Shown here: one piece after another, positions 19,230 to 29,641 of the stretch
Layout of the letters: every line of letters begins with the position of its first letter
Numbering within the stretch: the stretch's first letter is position 1
NCBI GenBank assembly: GCA_039105265.1
Contig: JAPFFF010000019.1
Span: 682,001 to 746,000 of the forward strand
Source: Tritrichomonas musculus
Lineage: Eukaryota > Parabasalia > Tritrichomonadida > Tritrichomonadidae
Direction of reading: 5' to 3'
Length of the DNA stretch: 64,000 nucleotides
Program-made: the position numbers and the translations under genes
The notes under the pieces: generated by a model
Told to the model about the DNA's origin: nothing
The model's database searches: none
The model's input: the letters and a program-made list of their open reading frames with translations, nothing else

Positions 19230-20024
19230 ATGACTTTTTCTTCTTTTCTCGAATCGGCGCAAGAATTAAATCTCAACAGTATATACGATTTAGTATTCCA
19301 TTCAAGTTATTATCCTTCGTTTTTCTTTCTGCAATGTCTTTATGTTTGCTTATACCTTCGATATTGCCCAAATAAGCCTGGACTTAAGTGGTGGCGTAGT
19401 ATTTCACTTGGATTCCTTCTTGCATATGGCCCACGACTTGTTTTTAGTTGGCTTATATCTCGAAATCTTCCAGAAAAACAAAATGGAGTGGCATATATAA
19501 CATATTTAATATCATGGGCTCTTCTTAATATTTGCCCATTTGATTTATTTTTCAAATTTTTAAGCAGATTAGTTAGTCGATCTATTTTGTCCATATTAGC
19601 AGAATTCGGAAACGGTCAATTGCTTATTCATTACTTATGGAACTGTGCTAATGCTTATCCAGATCATCCTATTACATCGCTTTATGTTGCTTTCGTTCCT
19701 TATACAATAACAATGGTTGTTGAGTATTTTGATAATTTAATTTTTGATCCTCCAAGAAGATTTATGCTCTATCCATATACTTATTTAAAGAGGATATTTG
19801 TTATGGCTGTAGCAGTTATGATTTTATCTCAACCCAATTTTGTTTTAGATCAAACTCATACAATAGATATGTATATATTAATTCCTTACTTTGCCACTTT
19901 GAATGGTTTATTCAAATTACTCGATATTGTTTTCTCCAAAGGAAATCCTTATCGAATTCTCGATTTACTGCTTCCATCTGAAGCAATGTCGTATCTCTTT
20001 ACTTACCACTCAAACAAACCATAA
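19230..20024 (+). CDS. TRIC-like (TMEM38-type) intracellular cation channel
   Basis: 264 residues with about seven hydrophobic segments and charged loops. The pattern FLLAYGPRLVFSWLI, then an aromatic helix ending in CPFDLFFKF (Cys102-Phe-Asp105 region), matches the YCPxDLFYK signature of trimeric intracellular cation channels. The next helices contain the LLIHYLWNCANAYPDH and TMVVEYFDNLIF equivalents. TRIC proteins are ER/SR potassium channels balancing charge during calcium release. The glycine hinge motifs are not all preserved, so assignment is moderate. Start is the only early ATG; TCACT at 19202-19206 is a possible initiator. Confidence 0.8.
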   Translation: MTFSSFLESAQELNLNSIYDLVFHSSYYPSFFFLQCLYVCLYLRYCPNKPGLKWWRSISLGFLLAYGPRLVFSWLISRNLPEKQNGVAYITYLISWALLNICPFDLFFKFLSRLVSRSILSILAEFGNGQLLIHYLWNCANAYPDHPITSLYVAFVPYTITMVVEYFDNLIFDPPRRFMLYPYTYLKRIFVMAVAVMILSQPNFVLDQTHTIDMYILIPYFATLNGLFKLLDIVFSKGNPYRILDLLLPSEAMSYLFTYHSNKP

Positions 20025-20349
20025 AATGTTAGATATTTACTATTCTTAAAAACATATTCTTTTTAAATATATATAAGTTTTATATATTATAAACAGTTTC
20101 TTTTCAGATAGTTATTTTATTCTTTCGAGATTGTTCTTTTCTAAACGAAGATTGCTTTCACTTAGTATTAAAAAAAAAGAATTCAATTACGATTCAAGTT
20201 ATATGAGAAAGCAAAAAAAAGTAGATCAATGAATTCTGCTAGTCAAAAAGAATGATTTTCTATGAAAATAATGGTGAAATAAATAAAATTTATTAATTAC
20301 ACTAGCACTCTATATATAAATAAAAAATGTATGAACAAAATCTGTTAAT
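20025..20349. other. Convergent intergenic spacer
   Basis: 325 bp between two converging genes; AT-rich and without recognisable structure. Confidence 0.6.
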
Positions 20350-21771
20350 CTAATTCTCTTCAATAGATTCAATGCTTTTCAAGATAATTCTTATTTTATT
20401 GGATATATCTATATCAAATACATTGGTATTTGATAGTTGCTCATGCAGGTTTTCAAAATCAAAAGAATCAATTGTGATCTGCTTTTTTTCCATAAGTTGA
20501 AATAAATAATAATAAAATTTAACTACGAAAGGCATAACATCCACATCATTGATAGAAATAAATTCATCAATTGTGCTTAAGAAATTATTGTTGATCAAAA
20601 ATAATGTAAAATCAATGTTTTCAAGTGCGAGAGTTATTTGAACAATATTTTGAAAAATAACAGCTCTTAAAGAAAAGGAAGATTCATTCATTGAAGATAG
20701 AATCATTGGCATAATTTTATTATCCATAGCTTGTTGAAGATACGATCGATTATAATAAATGAGATAATAGAATAATTCAGATAAAGATCCTCTCATTTCT
20801 GGTTGAGAAATATCCCAAATATTTTTAAACCAAGAACACGTTAATTCTTGATAAATAATTTCTTTATATTGATCATCTGATTTTTTCAAAAGAGAAATAA
20901 AAACCAATACTGTAGCAATCTTTGTATTTAATGAAGAATTCAAAACAAATTGGAGAAACAGCTGAATTGTCGATTGATTCATAATAATATGAATGCTTTC
21001 TTTTGAAATATCAATAATTTGATGAAGAATATATAAAATACGAGAATAAGCAGGTTGAACAGCATAATTTATATTACTAATAAAAAAAGAAGCTACTTCT
21101 AGTAAATCTTGCAGGCTATGATATTGATGATACTTTAAAGTATTTGATATAACTAATAAAGCGTTTTCAATAATTATTTCATTTTGAATTTGGTTAATTA
21201 ATTCAAATAATAATTTATTCATAGAAGAACAGTACTTTATCATTCCATTGTCCGTATTATTAAATATATTAGACAAAATTGACAATAATGTCAATATTAT
21301 AGATAAATTATTGTTATTAAAATCATGAACCATTATCGATAAGCATTGAAGTACCAATGGAATAAAATCACTAGTACTACAAAATTGAATAGCGCAAGAT
21401 TGGTCTTTAGATAGAATTTCTGACATTTTAAAAGATTTATAATAAACTTCACTATTTGGAAATGTTTTGATCAAAATTGTTAAAGATCTTGGAATAGAAT
21501 TTGAACTAAAGATATTATAGGGATAATAAATATCATCTGATATCATTGATATCATATCATTTAATATTTTAAGGAAATCGTCGTATAAATCCAAAATATT
21601 TGGTTGGAATATAAATATTGAAGCCATTTGACAAGACAATAATTCGCACTTTTCAGTAAAATCAGCTTGAGAAATAGTTCTTGTCGATTTTTTTGGAACA
21701 GTATGTGAAGGAAAAAGCATTTTAATTTGCTTTTCAAATAAAGTTTTTTCTTTCTTCTGTTTCTTTATCAT
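20350..21771 (-). CDS. Hypothetical ARM-repeat-like protein (473 aa)
   Basis: The frame runs from ATG at 21771. A basic N-terminus (MIKKQKKEKTLFEKQIKM) is followed by about 420 residues of regularly spaced hydrophobic helices resembling ARM repeats (LLSILSNIFNNTDNG..., LLVISNTLKYHQ..., LVFISLLKKSDD...). The overall organisation recalls the large trichomonad set of divergent importin-alpha-like ARM proteins, but no Asn-ladder or IBB domain can be asserted. Divergent from the next gene (131 bp between starts). Function unknown; scaffold or nuclear transport adaptor are candidates. Confidence 0.87.
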   Translation of the reverse strand: MIKKQKKEKTLFEKQIKMLFPSHTVPKKSTRTISQADFTEKCELLSCQMASIFIFQPNILDLYDDFLKILNDMISMISDDIYYPYNIFSSNSIPRSLTILIKTFPNSEVYYKSFKMSEILSKDQSCAIQFCSTSDFIPLVLQCLSIMVHDFNNNNLSIILTLLSILSNIFNNTDNGMIKYCSSMNKLLFELINQIQNEIIIENALLVISNTLKYHQYHSLQDLLEVASFFISNINYAVQPAYSRILYILHQIIDISKESIHIIMNQSTIQLFLQFVLNSSLNTKIATVLVFISLLKKSDDQYKEIIYQELTCSWFKNIWDISQPEMRGSLSELFYYLIYYNRSYLQQAMDNKIMPMILSSMNESSFSLRAVIFQNIVQITLALENIDFTLFLINNNFLSTIDEFISINDVDVMPFVVKFYYYLFQLMEKKQITIDSFDFENLHEQLSNTNVFDIDISNKIRIILKSIESIEEN

Positions 21772-21902
21772 TACAAAATTTTAAACATTCACATCACATT
21801 GTTCATTGAGAGAAAAAATTAAATGTATATTTGTCCATAGAAAATTTGAAAAAAAAAAAAAAGCAATTTGTCAATTTTTGAAAACAAAACTTTCTCAAAA
21901 TA

Positions 21903-23435
21903 ATGACTCAATCCGAAGAAGAAAAAGCTTTAACGATTAACCGAGCCTATTTATTGGGCATGCATTATATTCAGAAAGCAGTCGTAGAAAATATAAAAGA
22001 TCCAAAGAAGGTTGAAGAATTTAAAAATAAATTTTTTGATTTATGCGATACTGCAAAAGAAGATATTTTTGTGGCTTCAGCAAAACCAGAAGAAAGAGTT
22101 TTGAATCTTCTTTCAGAGATCAACAATGAAAGAGTATCATTACTTCGTTATATTAATGAATTAAAAGGTAATGATTCATCAAATGTAGCCACAATCAAAA
22201 GGCTTCAGCAATATGCAGATATGTCACTTCAAACATACGGCCAACTACTTACTGCATATAACAACCATCAAATTCCACCAATTCTTAGAAAAGAAAATAT
22301 CAATATTCCTTTAATTTCTAAAAATTTTAACATTAGCTCTGACAATTGTGATATAAAAGTTTACAACTTTAATCCTCCTTCTTCAAAAGAAAAAAATCCC
22401 CAATATACTTTAAAAATTTATCATGAAACTTCTGCCTCCAAAACTGAAATTTATTCAGGGAATATTGTTCGTGGTATAATATGTGAAACCGTTTATTCTG
22501 GTTTAGAAAAATTCAGATCCGACGAAGCTAAACTCCCACGTTTACTTCGTTCAAAATTTGGATTTGAAATTATTGCAAAAACAGGTCTTATAAAAAAAAA
22601 AGATGTTTCTCTTGGAGAACAAAAGCTTCTTCTCAATTCATTTGGATCTGAATTTACTGTTAAACAGCACTTTACACTAAGTAGTGGTGCTTCATTTGAT
22701 GTTGAAGCTATGATTAGAGAGCCTTTTTCAAAACCCAAAGAAAAAACTGAAAAACTCTCAATTCGAATTTCAACTTCTGTCACAAACAAAGTTCGTTCAG
22801 CAACAACAACTATGGTTCCTGAGCCCACTGTGCCAATGGTTCAACCATCACCTCAGCCAGGTCCAGGAGGAATTCGCAAGACAACAATTTCTCCAAAACC
22901 TGGAAATAGGCAAATTTCCCAAACTTCAACCAATGTACCAAAGCCAACAACGGGAGGTGGAGCAAGACCAACTACAGGAAAAGCTCCAGCTGCAAAGCCT
23001 CTATCGCCAGCAGAAATGAATTCTCAGCAAAAGAAGGAGCGAGCCAAGCAATACCTAATATCAAGACTTCCGCTCTTATCACAAGAAGAGCTAAATCAAT
23101 TTATTGATACAGATACTATTGATGCCTATATTACTAGTTATCCTACTTATATCAAAGATATTACTAAAGCTGGTCTCGAAATGCCTGATGAATATATGAA
23201 GCAGTTGCAAATTCTTAAGCAAAAGAAACAAAAATTGCAAGATGATATTAAAAGTGGAGCTCTATCAATCCCAGATTTTCAAGAACTGTTAAGAAAGCAA
23301 GTAGCCAGAAATAAATCTTTAATATCAAAAACAAAGAATCCAATGCTAGCTACTTTTTATTGTATGTCAGCAGAAAACATGCAAAAACAATTAGATAGTT
23401 TCAATGATGATGATGATGATGATGATGATGAATAA
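21903..23435 (+). CDS. Hypothetical C2-like/coiled-coil protein with acidic tail
   Basis: 510 residues. The N-terminal 120 are helical (LLGMHYIQKAVVENIKDPKKVEEFK). About 145-290 is beta-rich and could be a C2-like sandwich (CDIKVYNFNPPSS, YTLKIYHETSASKTEIYSG, LSIRISTSV). A Pro/Thr/Gly-rich linker (about 300-370) precedes a helical region with QILKQKKQKLQDDIKSG, which loosely recalls the helical segment following C2 in CC2D1/Lgd proteins. The protein ends in a run of eight Asp and Glu. No transmembrane segment. The CC2D1 similarity is weak and offered only as a lead. Confidence 0.9.
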   Translation: MTQSEEEKALTINRAYLLGMHYIQKAVVENIKDPKKVEEFKNKFFDLCDTAKEDIFVASAKPEERVLNLLSEINNERVSLLRYINELKGNDSSNVATIKRLQQYADMSLQTYGQLLTAYNNHQIPPILRKENINIPLISKNFNISSDNCDIKVYNFNPPSSKEKNPQYTLKIYHETSASKTEIYSGNIVRGIICETVYSGLEKFRSDEAKLPRLLRSKFGFEIIAKTGLIKKKDVSLGEQKLLLNSFGSEFTVKQHFTLSSGASFDVEAMIREPFSKPKEKTEKLSIRISTSVTNKVRSATTTMVPEPTVPMVQPSPQPGPGGIRKTTISPKPGNRQISQTSTNVPKPTTGGGARPTTGKAPAAKPLSPAEMNSQQKKERAKQYLISRLPLLSQEELNQFIDTDTIDAYITSYPTYIKDITKAGLEMPDEYMKQLQILKQKKQKLQDDIKSGALSIPDFQELLRKQVARNKSLISKTKNPMLATFYCMSAENMQKQLDSFNDDDDDDDDE

Positions 23436-23540
23436 TTGAATAAAATATATTTTATCATTGTTATATTACGAAGTAAATTTTAAATTTAATGGTATGATTT
23501 CTCGAAAATTAAAAAAAAAAAAATAATAATAATATTTTAT

Positions 23541-26500
23541 TTAATACACATAATTTTTATATTTCTGTTTAGCAGCATTAAGTCCAGCTTCGAGACCTTT
23601 TTTGAAAGGTGTGTCAGGAAGGACAAGAACAAATGCTTCAACAACTGGCAAAACATTTTGATTTAGTCTCATTGCATCTATCATCAAAGAATCGATTTTT
23701 GCAGTAAAATAAGTTCCGTATGAAGCTATGTAATTTAAAACAAAATTGATTAATTGAACAATTTCATTTTGAAAATTTTCATTTCCACTTTCATTAATCC
23801 ATTTTTTGAGACATTTAATTGCGTACAATGAAATTCCATATCGATCAATATGCTTTTTTAATGAATTTATATTCTCATTCGAGATTTGAGGAATAACGTT
23901 GTATCGAACCAAAGAATAAAATTTTTGATCTGTATATTTTACAAATTCGTATGAAGTTATATGTGATAATGGCCTCATTTTGTTGCCACTATTATTGATT
24001 TCAGAAATTTTGCCTAATTTAATAAAAATAGGCAGCATTTTCTTCATCTCACTTTCTAAGAAAATTTGTGAAGAAAAATTTGGAACTTGTGGGATTTGAA
24101 CAGCAAGTAACGAAGAGGGTGAAGGAGATAATTTTGAGGTGGCTCTATTTACAAGATATTGTGAAAAAAATAATGCGTTATAGCCTCGAAATGGGCAAAA
24201 TTTCAGAAATGGAATTAACACAGGATCGATATCAGCTTGCTCCGCAACAGAAAATTCAAGGCATAGGAGTAATGCATCAGAGAAACACTCAATTCCACAA
24301 TCTTCAGTAAAAAGAAATTTAATTACTGATTGAACAATACTATTGCAATTTCTAATGAGTTTCCTAGCTGAGCATAGTTGTTCAAAAGAGTTATAGTGAA
24401 GCATTGAATATAAAATGCAGCGCATTCCTCTGAGCATTTCTGGCTCATAGAAATCAGAAACTTCCAATTTCACTTTTTGTCCATTTATGATATAAAATAA
24501 ATCTTTCTTTTTCAGATTTATTTCGTTTTTATTTGGGCTTTTATCTTTATTTTTGTTTTTATTTTCTTTTTCTTTTTTATCTTTTTTATTGTTATCAGTT
24601 TGTTGAATATTAGAATTAAAATCAATTTCTACGTAATTTGCGAATCCTGGATTTGAAAAGTAGCGAATGTTACGTAATGCAAAGAATTTATGAAATTCAT
24701 CACATTTATCTGGCTCATATTGGCAAACCCATTTGTTATCATTTTTATGAAGAAGATTCAAGAAGAAAGGAAGTCTCTTCCAGAATTTGATGGGGCCATT
24801 CCACTCTTCAAATGGCTTTTGTTTAAATTCGGATACGATTTCATGTTGTATATGATGCTGTATGTAAACAACTAACCACTGATAATCAGGATCTTGTAAT
24901 TTTTTAACGAAAACAGTTGGAAGCGTTTTAGCGATACTATCCATTGATTCAACGAGTTCTGGTGTTAATTTCATTTGTTCGAAGTCAATATCAAAGTCAT
25001 TGCAAATAGCGAAAGCTGTTAATCCAGGATTTCCATTTATATTTGACACGTTAAATTTTTCAGGATTTTTGAGGGCGGCAGAAAGTGCAATTTTTGGATC
25101 TACAGACAAAACGCCAGCGGTTGTTGTTGTGAATGATTTTGCCGAATTTGTAATCAGCAGCCAAGTCCTCTTTGACGGCCAAGCAATAAGTTTCTTCCCA
25201 AGCAAATCGATAGTTTTTTCGTCCCATTTTATTGATTTGGATTTTAAGCTTAATTTGGCCTTAACCGCCGAAACACATGCAGCGGCGCAATCTCTGATTT
25301 CGAGCAGAGTGATCAACGACTGTTTTGACAAAATTGAGACCAAACGATCGTTTGATTTCGCTTTTTCAAGGAGTTCGTTATATTGGCTATTTTGAATGTG
25401 ATTTGACGGTTGGGCGGTTTCATTCCAATCGTCATTCAAAATTGCGATAATGATTCGCAGTGTGAGGAGCGGCAGGTCGAATATAAACTCAGGCACGTCG
25501 AAAACCACATTTTTTGTCCTTAGACAAATTCGCCTTATCATGGTCAAAAAAGTTTTCAATGAATTTGCGTCCCCGTACAAAACGATAGGATCAACTTCAA
25601 GGAGATTTGAAAAGAGTAACGAAATCTCACTCCCGCAGTCTTCGTTTGTCAGCACTGACAGAATTGTCAATGAGTTTCTGAAGCCAGCGGGATCGAAATA
25701 ATTAATTTCTGAAGAAATCTTCTTAAAAAGTGGATATGTCAATCCGCAGTTGAAGTAAGGAGCCCTTTCAATCATTGCTGATTGCACCATTTCATAGCTC
25801 GAGTGCGATATGGCTGTCAATTTTTCTATAGCTTTGTTAAGCATCACCATTGAATCTTCGTGGAGTGAAGTGAAGTCAATTTCTGTCAGAAAAATAATCA
25901 GCGATTTGCACATGGCTGGTGATGTGATGGGTAGGCCGATAGCTATCTCAAAAAGTTGTACCGATGGATATACGTTAAAGACGATAGACAAGGCCGATAC
26001 AGAAGATGAACTTTTTGAGAGAATTGCGTCTTTGAAAACATCAAATATTAATGAGTGCTCAAAGTTGTCTCTTAAAGCAGTTAAGGCGAAACATTCAAGC
26101 TGTAACGAATATAAAATAGGATCGCCTTTGAATTTTGAATTGGTCAGTATTTCAATAGGAAATTGGACTCCATATGATATTGTCGCTTTTAAGCAGGAAA
26201 AATAGGCGGAAAGCTCTCTAGGATTCTCCGGTGGGTTGGAGAGACGATCAAAGAAAAAGTTCGGCTGTAGTTCAATAAATGGCAAAATTTCTTCAAGAGA
26301 TGCATGTGAAAAATCAACATTTGGAAGTGTGTCAAATGGACATGACGCTAAGAAACTAAATGGATTTTTAAAAAATTTTAATGATTCTTCAATCAAATCT
26401 GGTTGTGCAAATATGGCAGCGGTTTTGATTGACCACCTTGTTGACAATATTGAATCTTTCGGTTTGGCAAGTATTGAAATGAGTTTTAATCTTTTTTCTC

Positions 26501-27014
26501 GTTCAGGGAAGAATTGTCGAATTTGAGTGGCGAGGTTGTTAAAGCCTTCAGCAACGATTTCTGATGAAGATCTTGCACAAAAATTAAAAAGGGTTGCTGA
26601 TTCTGAAAACAACTGAAGCGCTACCTTATGTGTTAAAAATAAGGTGACTTTTAGTTCGAGATCTAGCATTGAAATTAATGCGTGTGGTTGAAAAGATTTA
26701 TTACAATGATCTGATATAAATTTGAGTATCATCGATTTTTGAAATGGTAGAATTAACGTGACAGTACTGCTTAGCACAACAGAGGCTGTGTGACGAACTG
26801 AAACATCTGGATCATCGCAAAGACGAAGTAATAATTCAAAAATTCGATCGAGAAATGGTAAATAAGTTGATTGATATTTTTCAACTAAAAATTTTTGGAT
26901 GGTGTTCATAGAATTCATAACATCAACTGGATTTGTTTTGTTATTGCTGATTCTTTGACCCATTATTAATAAATTATTTTGCATCTGAGCATTACTAAGC
27001 TCATTTGTTGCCAT
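23541..27014 (-). CDS. Large HEAT-repeat-like protein (1157 aa)
   Basis: A complete frame from ATG at 27014 (MATNELSNAQMQ). The first 110 residues contain a typical HEAT repeat (RIFELLLRLCDDPDVSVRHTASVVLSS), and similar helical pairs follow throughout. A Lys/Asn-rich linker lies near residues 805-831 (KKDKKEKENKNK). No catalytic motif or membrane segment. The central part (about 25,000-26,600) is noticeably richer in G+C than the flanks, leaving long but meaningless frames on the opposite strand. A large adaptor (transport receptor, proteasome or translation-associated) is plausible but the family is not identified. It shares a 181-bp divergent spacer, containing an 18-A run, with transketolase. 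Confidence 0.9.
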   Translation of the reverse strand: MATNELSNAQMQNNLLIMGQRISNNKTNPVDVMNSMNTIQKFLVEKYQSTYLPFLDRIFELLLRLCDDPDVSVRHTASVVLSSTVTLILPFQKSMILKFISDHCNKSFQPHALISMLDLELKVTLFLTHKVALQLFSESATLFNFCARSSSEIVAEGFNNLATQIRQFFPEREKRLKLISILAKPKDSILSTRWSIKTAAIFAQPDLIEESLKFFKNPFSFLASCPFDTLPNVDFSHASLEEILPFIELQPNFFFDRLSNPPENPRELSAYFSCLKATISYGVQFPIEILTNSKFKGDPILYSLQLECFALTALRDNFEHSLIFDVFKDAILSKSSSSVSALSIVFNVYPSVQLFEIAIGLPITSPAMCKSLIIFLTEIDFTSLHEDSMVMLNKAIEKLTAISHSSYEMVQSAMIERAPYFNCGLTYPLFKKISSEINYFDPAGFRNSLTILSVLTNEDCGSEISLLFSNLLEVDPIVLYGDANSLKTFLTMIRRICLRTKNVVFDVPEFIFDLPLLTLRIIIAILNDDWNETAQPSNHIQNSQYNELLEKAKSNDRLVSILSKQSLITLLEIRDCAAACVSAVKAKLSLKSKSIKWDEKTIDLLGKKLIAWPSKRTWLLITNSAKSFTTTTAGVLSVDPKIALSAALKNPEKFNVSNINGNPGLTAFAICNDFDIDFEQMKLTPELVESMDSIAKTLPTVFVKKLQDPDYQWLVVYIQHHIQHEIVSEFKQKPFEEWNGPIKFWKRLPFFLNLLHKNDNKWVCQYEPDKCDEFHKFFALRNIRYFSNPGFANYVEIDFNSNIQQTDNNKKDKKEKENKNKNKDKSPNKNEINLKKKDLFYIINGQKVKLEVSDFYEPEMLRGMRCILYSMLHYNSFEQLCSARKLIRNCNSIVQSVIKFLFTEDCGIECFSDALLLCLEFSVAEQADIDPVLIPFLKFCPFRGYNALFFSQYLVNRATSKLSPSPSSLLAVQIPQVPNFSSQIFLESEMKKMLPIFIKLGKISEINNSGNKMRPLSHITSYEFVKYTDQKFYSLVRYNVIPQISNENINSLKKHIDRYGISLYAIKCLKKWINESGNENFQNEIVQLINFVLNYIASYGTYFTAKIDSLMIDAMRLNQNVLPVVEAFVLVLPDTPFKKGLEAGLNAAKQKYKNYVY

Positions 27015-27195
27015 AGAAATTAAATTGCGATTTAAAATAAAATACCGAGAATGTTAAAAAAAAAAAAAAAAAAGTTATGTGATATTATTTTAATTGGTTA
27101 ACTATTCAAATTATATAACGTCAAATGCTTTTCAAAATTCGATAAGAAAATTGTATAAGGCATCACAAATAATTCTGAATATTATTTTTAAAAAA

Positions 27196-29268
27196 ATGAA
27201 CAAAGAAAATCAAATTGATGAATTATGCGTCAACGCAATACGTGTTTTATCTGTTGACATGATTAGTAATGCTAAATCTGGTCATCCTGGTGCTCCAATT
27301 GATTTAGCACCAACAGCTCACATATTATTTTCAAAATATTTCAATTTTGAGCCTGGTTGGCTGAACCGCGACCGATTTATATTAAGTTGTGGGCATGCAG
27401 CTCCAATTCTTTATGTAATGCATCATATATTAGGTGGAAAGGAAAATCCAGTCGTTTCAATTGAAGAATTACAGAATTATAGGAAAATGGGGTCAAGAAC
27501 AAGCGGGTCAACTGAACATCATGTATTCCCAGAAATTGTTGAATGTTCAACAGGGCCACTTGGTCAAGGTATTGCGAATGCCATAGGATTCTCAATAATT
27601 TCGCTTCATCTTCAAAAACGTTTTAATAAACCAGATATTGAACTATTTAACAATAAAATTTGGTGTTTTTGTGGAGATGGTGATATGATGGAAGGTGTTC
27701 AAGCTGAAGCTGCCTCAATTGCAGGTCATCAAAAATTAAATAATTTAGTTGTTTTTTGGGACAATAACAAAGTTACATTAAGTGGTAATACAGATACGGC
27801 ATTTACAGAAGATGTTCTTATGCGCTATCGTTCATATGGTTGGCACACAATAGTTGTAAAAAATGCAGATACAGATTATTCATCAATTACAGAAGCAATA
27901 AGAGAAGCAGTTGAAGATGTTAAAGATAAACCAGTTATAATTGATCTTCATACAACAATTGGCTTTGGATCTGAAAATGAGAATTCATGCAAAATGCATG
28001 GAACACCAATGAATAGTCAACAAGTTTCAAAATTCAAAGAACACTTTGGAATGGATGCAAAACAATCATTCTTTGTTCCAAACGAAGTTTATGAATATTA
28101 CAAAATTAATGTTCGCCAAAATCGTATTATGAAAAATGTAAATGAATGGAACACAAAAATAGAAGCCTATAAGCAAAAGTATGCCAAAGATTACCAACAA
28201 CTTGTTGAGTTGATGGAAGGAAATAATTACAATATTGACTTTTTCAAACGAGTTTTTGAAAAATTGAATTTAAATTCATCGTCAGAAGAAAATAAATTTG
28301 TTTCAACTAGAGTTTTTTCAGGTGAAGTATTAAACGCAATTTTTGAGAGCATACCTGGAATAATCGTAGGTTCACCCGATCTTACGCCTACTACTAATAC
28401 TGCCATAAGCAATCAAGTTGATTTTAATTTGGATCAACGAGAAGGACGTTACATTCAATTTGGAATTAGAGAGCATGGCATGCAAGCTATAACAAATGGA
28501 ATGGCTTGTTACGGGTTCAAAGGGATTATCCCTTTTACAGGCACTTTTCTTGCCTTTTATAATTATCTTCTACCTTCAATTCGAATCGCAGCAATTGACA
28601 GCCTCAGGACAATCATTATAGCAAGCCATGACTCAATAGGAGTCGGTGAAGATGGAGCAACAAGTCAACCAGTCGAATGCTTGGCCCAACTAAGATCAAT
28701 TCCAAATACTCTCGTTTTCCGTCCTTGTGATAAAGCTGAAACTTGTGCTGGTTATGCAGCAGCGATATCAGGTCCACCTCGTCCAGCAATCCTCGTTTTC
28801 AGCAGGCAACCAACTGAAACGCCCGTACCAAATTCTTCATTTGATGGAGCTCTTCATGGAGCTTATGTAATTCGTCATTTTAATAGCGATGATCAAAACG
28901 GGTTGAAGATTATTTTAATATCAACTGGTACCGAAGTTATTTTAACCTTGAAGGCTGCTGATATTTTAAAGGAAAAGGGCTTTAATGTTCAGGTTGTTTC
29001 AATGCCATCTTCCTTGTTGTTCGATGAACAAAGTGCTGAATATAAAAAAATGGTCTTTCCACCATGGTCTGAAGTTTTGAGAGTGTCGATTGAGGCAAGT
29101 GTTAAATTTGGTTGGTGTGAATATTCACATAAGCATATTGGAGTGGAGCATTTCGGTTTCTCGGCATCTTTTCAAGAGTTATATAAGGAATTTGGATTGT
29201 TTCCTGAAGGAATTGCACAAAAAGTCCAAGAATATGCCTCTGCTTTTTATCATATGAAAGAAAGTTGA
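27196..29268 (+). CDS. Transketolase
   Basis: 690 residues from ATG 27196. The open frame extends 34 codons upstream but without a supported ATG, and family alignment begins at NQIDELCVNAIRVLSVDM. Thiamine-pyrophosphate enzyme signatures are clear: SGHPGAPIDLAP, the GDGDMMEG metal/TPP motif followed by WDNNKVTLSG, then EGRYIQFGIREHGM, the DSIGVGEDGATSQPVE pyrimidine-domain segment and the C-terminal domain with SIEASVKFGW. It transfers two-carbon units in the non-oxidative pentose phosphate pathway, feeding ribose and glycolytic intermediates. Cytosolic; no targeting sequence is evident from the chosen start. Confidence 0.97.
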   Translation: MNKENQIDELCVNAIRVLSVDMISNAKSGHPGAPIDLAPTAHILFSKYFNFEPGWLNRDRFILSCGHAAPILYVMHHILGGKENPVVSIEELQNYRKMGSRTSGSTEHHVFPEIVECSTGPLGQGIANAIGFSIISLHLQKRFNKPDIELFNNKIWCFCGDGDMMEGVQAEAASIAGHQKLNNLVVFWDNNKVTLSGNTDTAFTEDVLMRYRSYGWHTIVVKNADTDYSSITEAIREAVEDVKDKPVIIDLHTTIGFGSENENSCKMHGTPMNSQQVSKFKEHFGMDAKQSFFVPNEVYEYYKINVRQNRIMKNVNEWNTKIEAYKQKYAKDYQQLVELMEGNNYNIDFFKRVFEKLNLNSSSEENKFVSTRVFSGEVLNAIFESIPGIIVGSPDLTPTTNTAISNQVDFNLDQREGRYIQFGIREHGMQAITNGMACYGFKGIIPFTGTFLAFYNYLLPSIRIAAIDSLRTIIIASHDSIGVGEDGATSQPVECLAQLRSIPNTLVFRPCDKAETCAGYAAAISGPPRPAILVFSRQPTETPVPNSSFDGALHGAYVIRHFNSDDQNGLKIILISTGTEVILTLKAADILKEKGFNVQVVSMPSSLLFDEQSAEYKKMVFPPWSEVLRVSIEASVKFGWCEYSHKHIGVEHFGFSASFQELYKEFGLFPEGIAQKVQEYASAFYHMKES

Positions 29269-29641
29269 ATGTTTTGTTATTGTTATTATAATAGATTATA
29301 AACTATCTCTCTATAAATGCAATTGCTATGATTTCACTTTATCGTTTTTCTGATGATAAAGTAAAGTTAAAGCAATTGTCTGTTATAGAAATTTTATTAA
29401 ATAAACTGGTATGCTTTAAAAAAAAATTGCTCGTTTTATATTTAAGTATAAGGTTTTCATTGACAAGAAAGTATTATTTTCTGAAAATGATTTTCTTATC
29501 TTGATGTGGATTTTAATTGCATAAAGAATTCACAAGAAAATCTCTTTTGCGATTCATAAAAAATACGTTTTTACTATTTAGCAAAAAAAATTAGGTCCCT
29601 TGATTTTGTGTATAACAAGATTTTTGACATTGCTTTCAAAA
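29269..29641. other. Intergenic spacer
   Basis: 373 bp between same-strand genes. A short inverted repeat (ACTTTATC ... GATAAAGT around 29,334-29,362) lies shortly after the transketolase gene. Otherwise featureless. Confidence 0.5.

Noticed and set aside
25000-26526. Series of plus-strand frames of 83-131 codons
   Set aside because: All lie opposite the HEAT-like gene in its more GC-rich part, where stop codons are scarce by composition. None has a plausible protein sequence or start.
27057-27074. 18-A run in the divergent transketolase spacer as a special element
   Set aside because: Poly-A tracts are frequent in these AT-rich spacers. It may aid nucleosome exclusion, but nothing singles it out.
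27094-27195. 34-residue N-terminal extension of transketolase as a targeting peptide
   Set aside because: There is no ATG upstream of 27196 in frame, and the translated extension is AT-driven sequence overlapping the divergent spacer.
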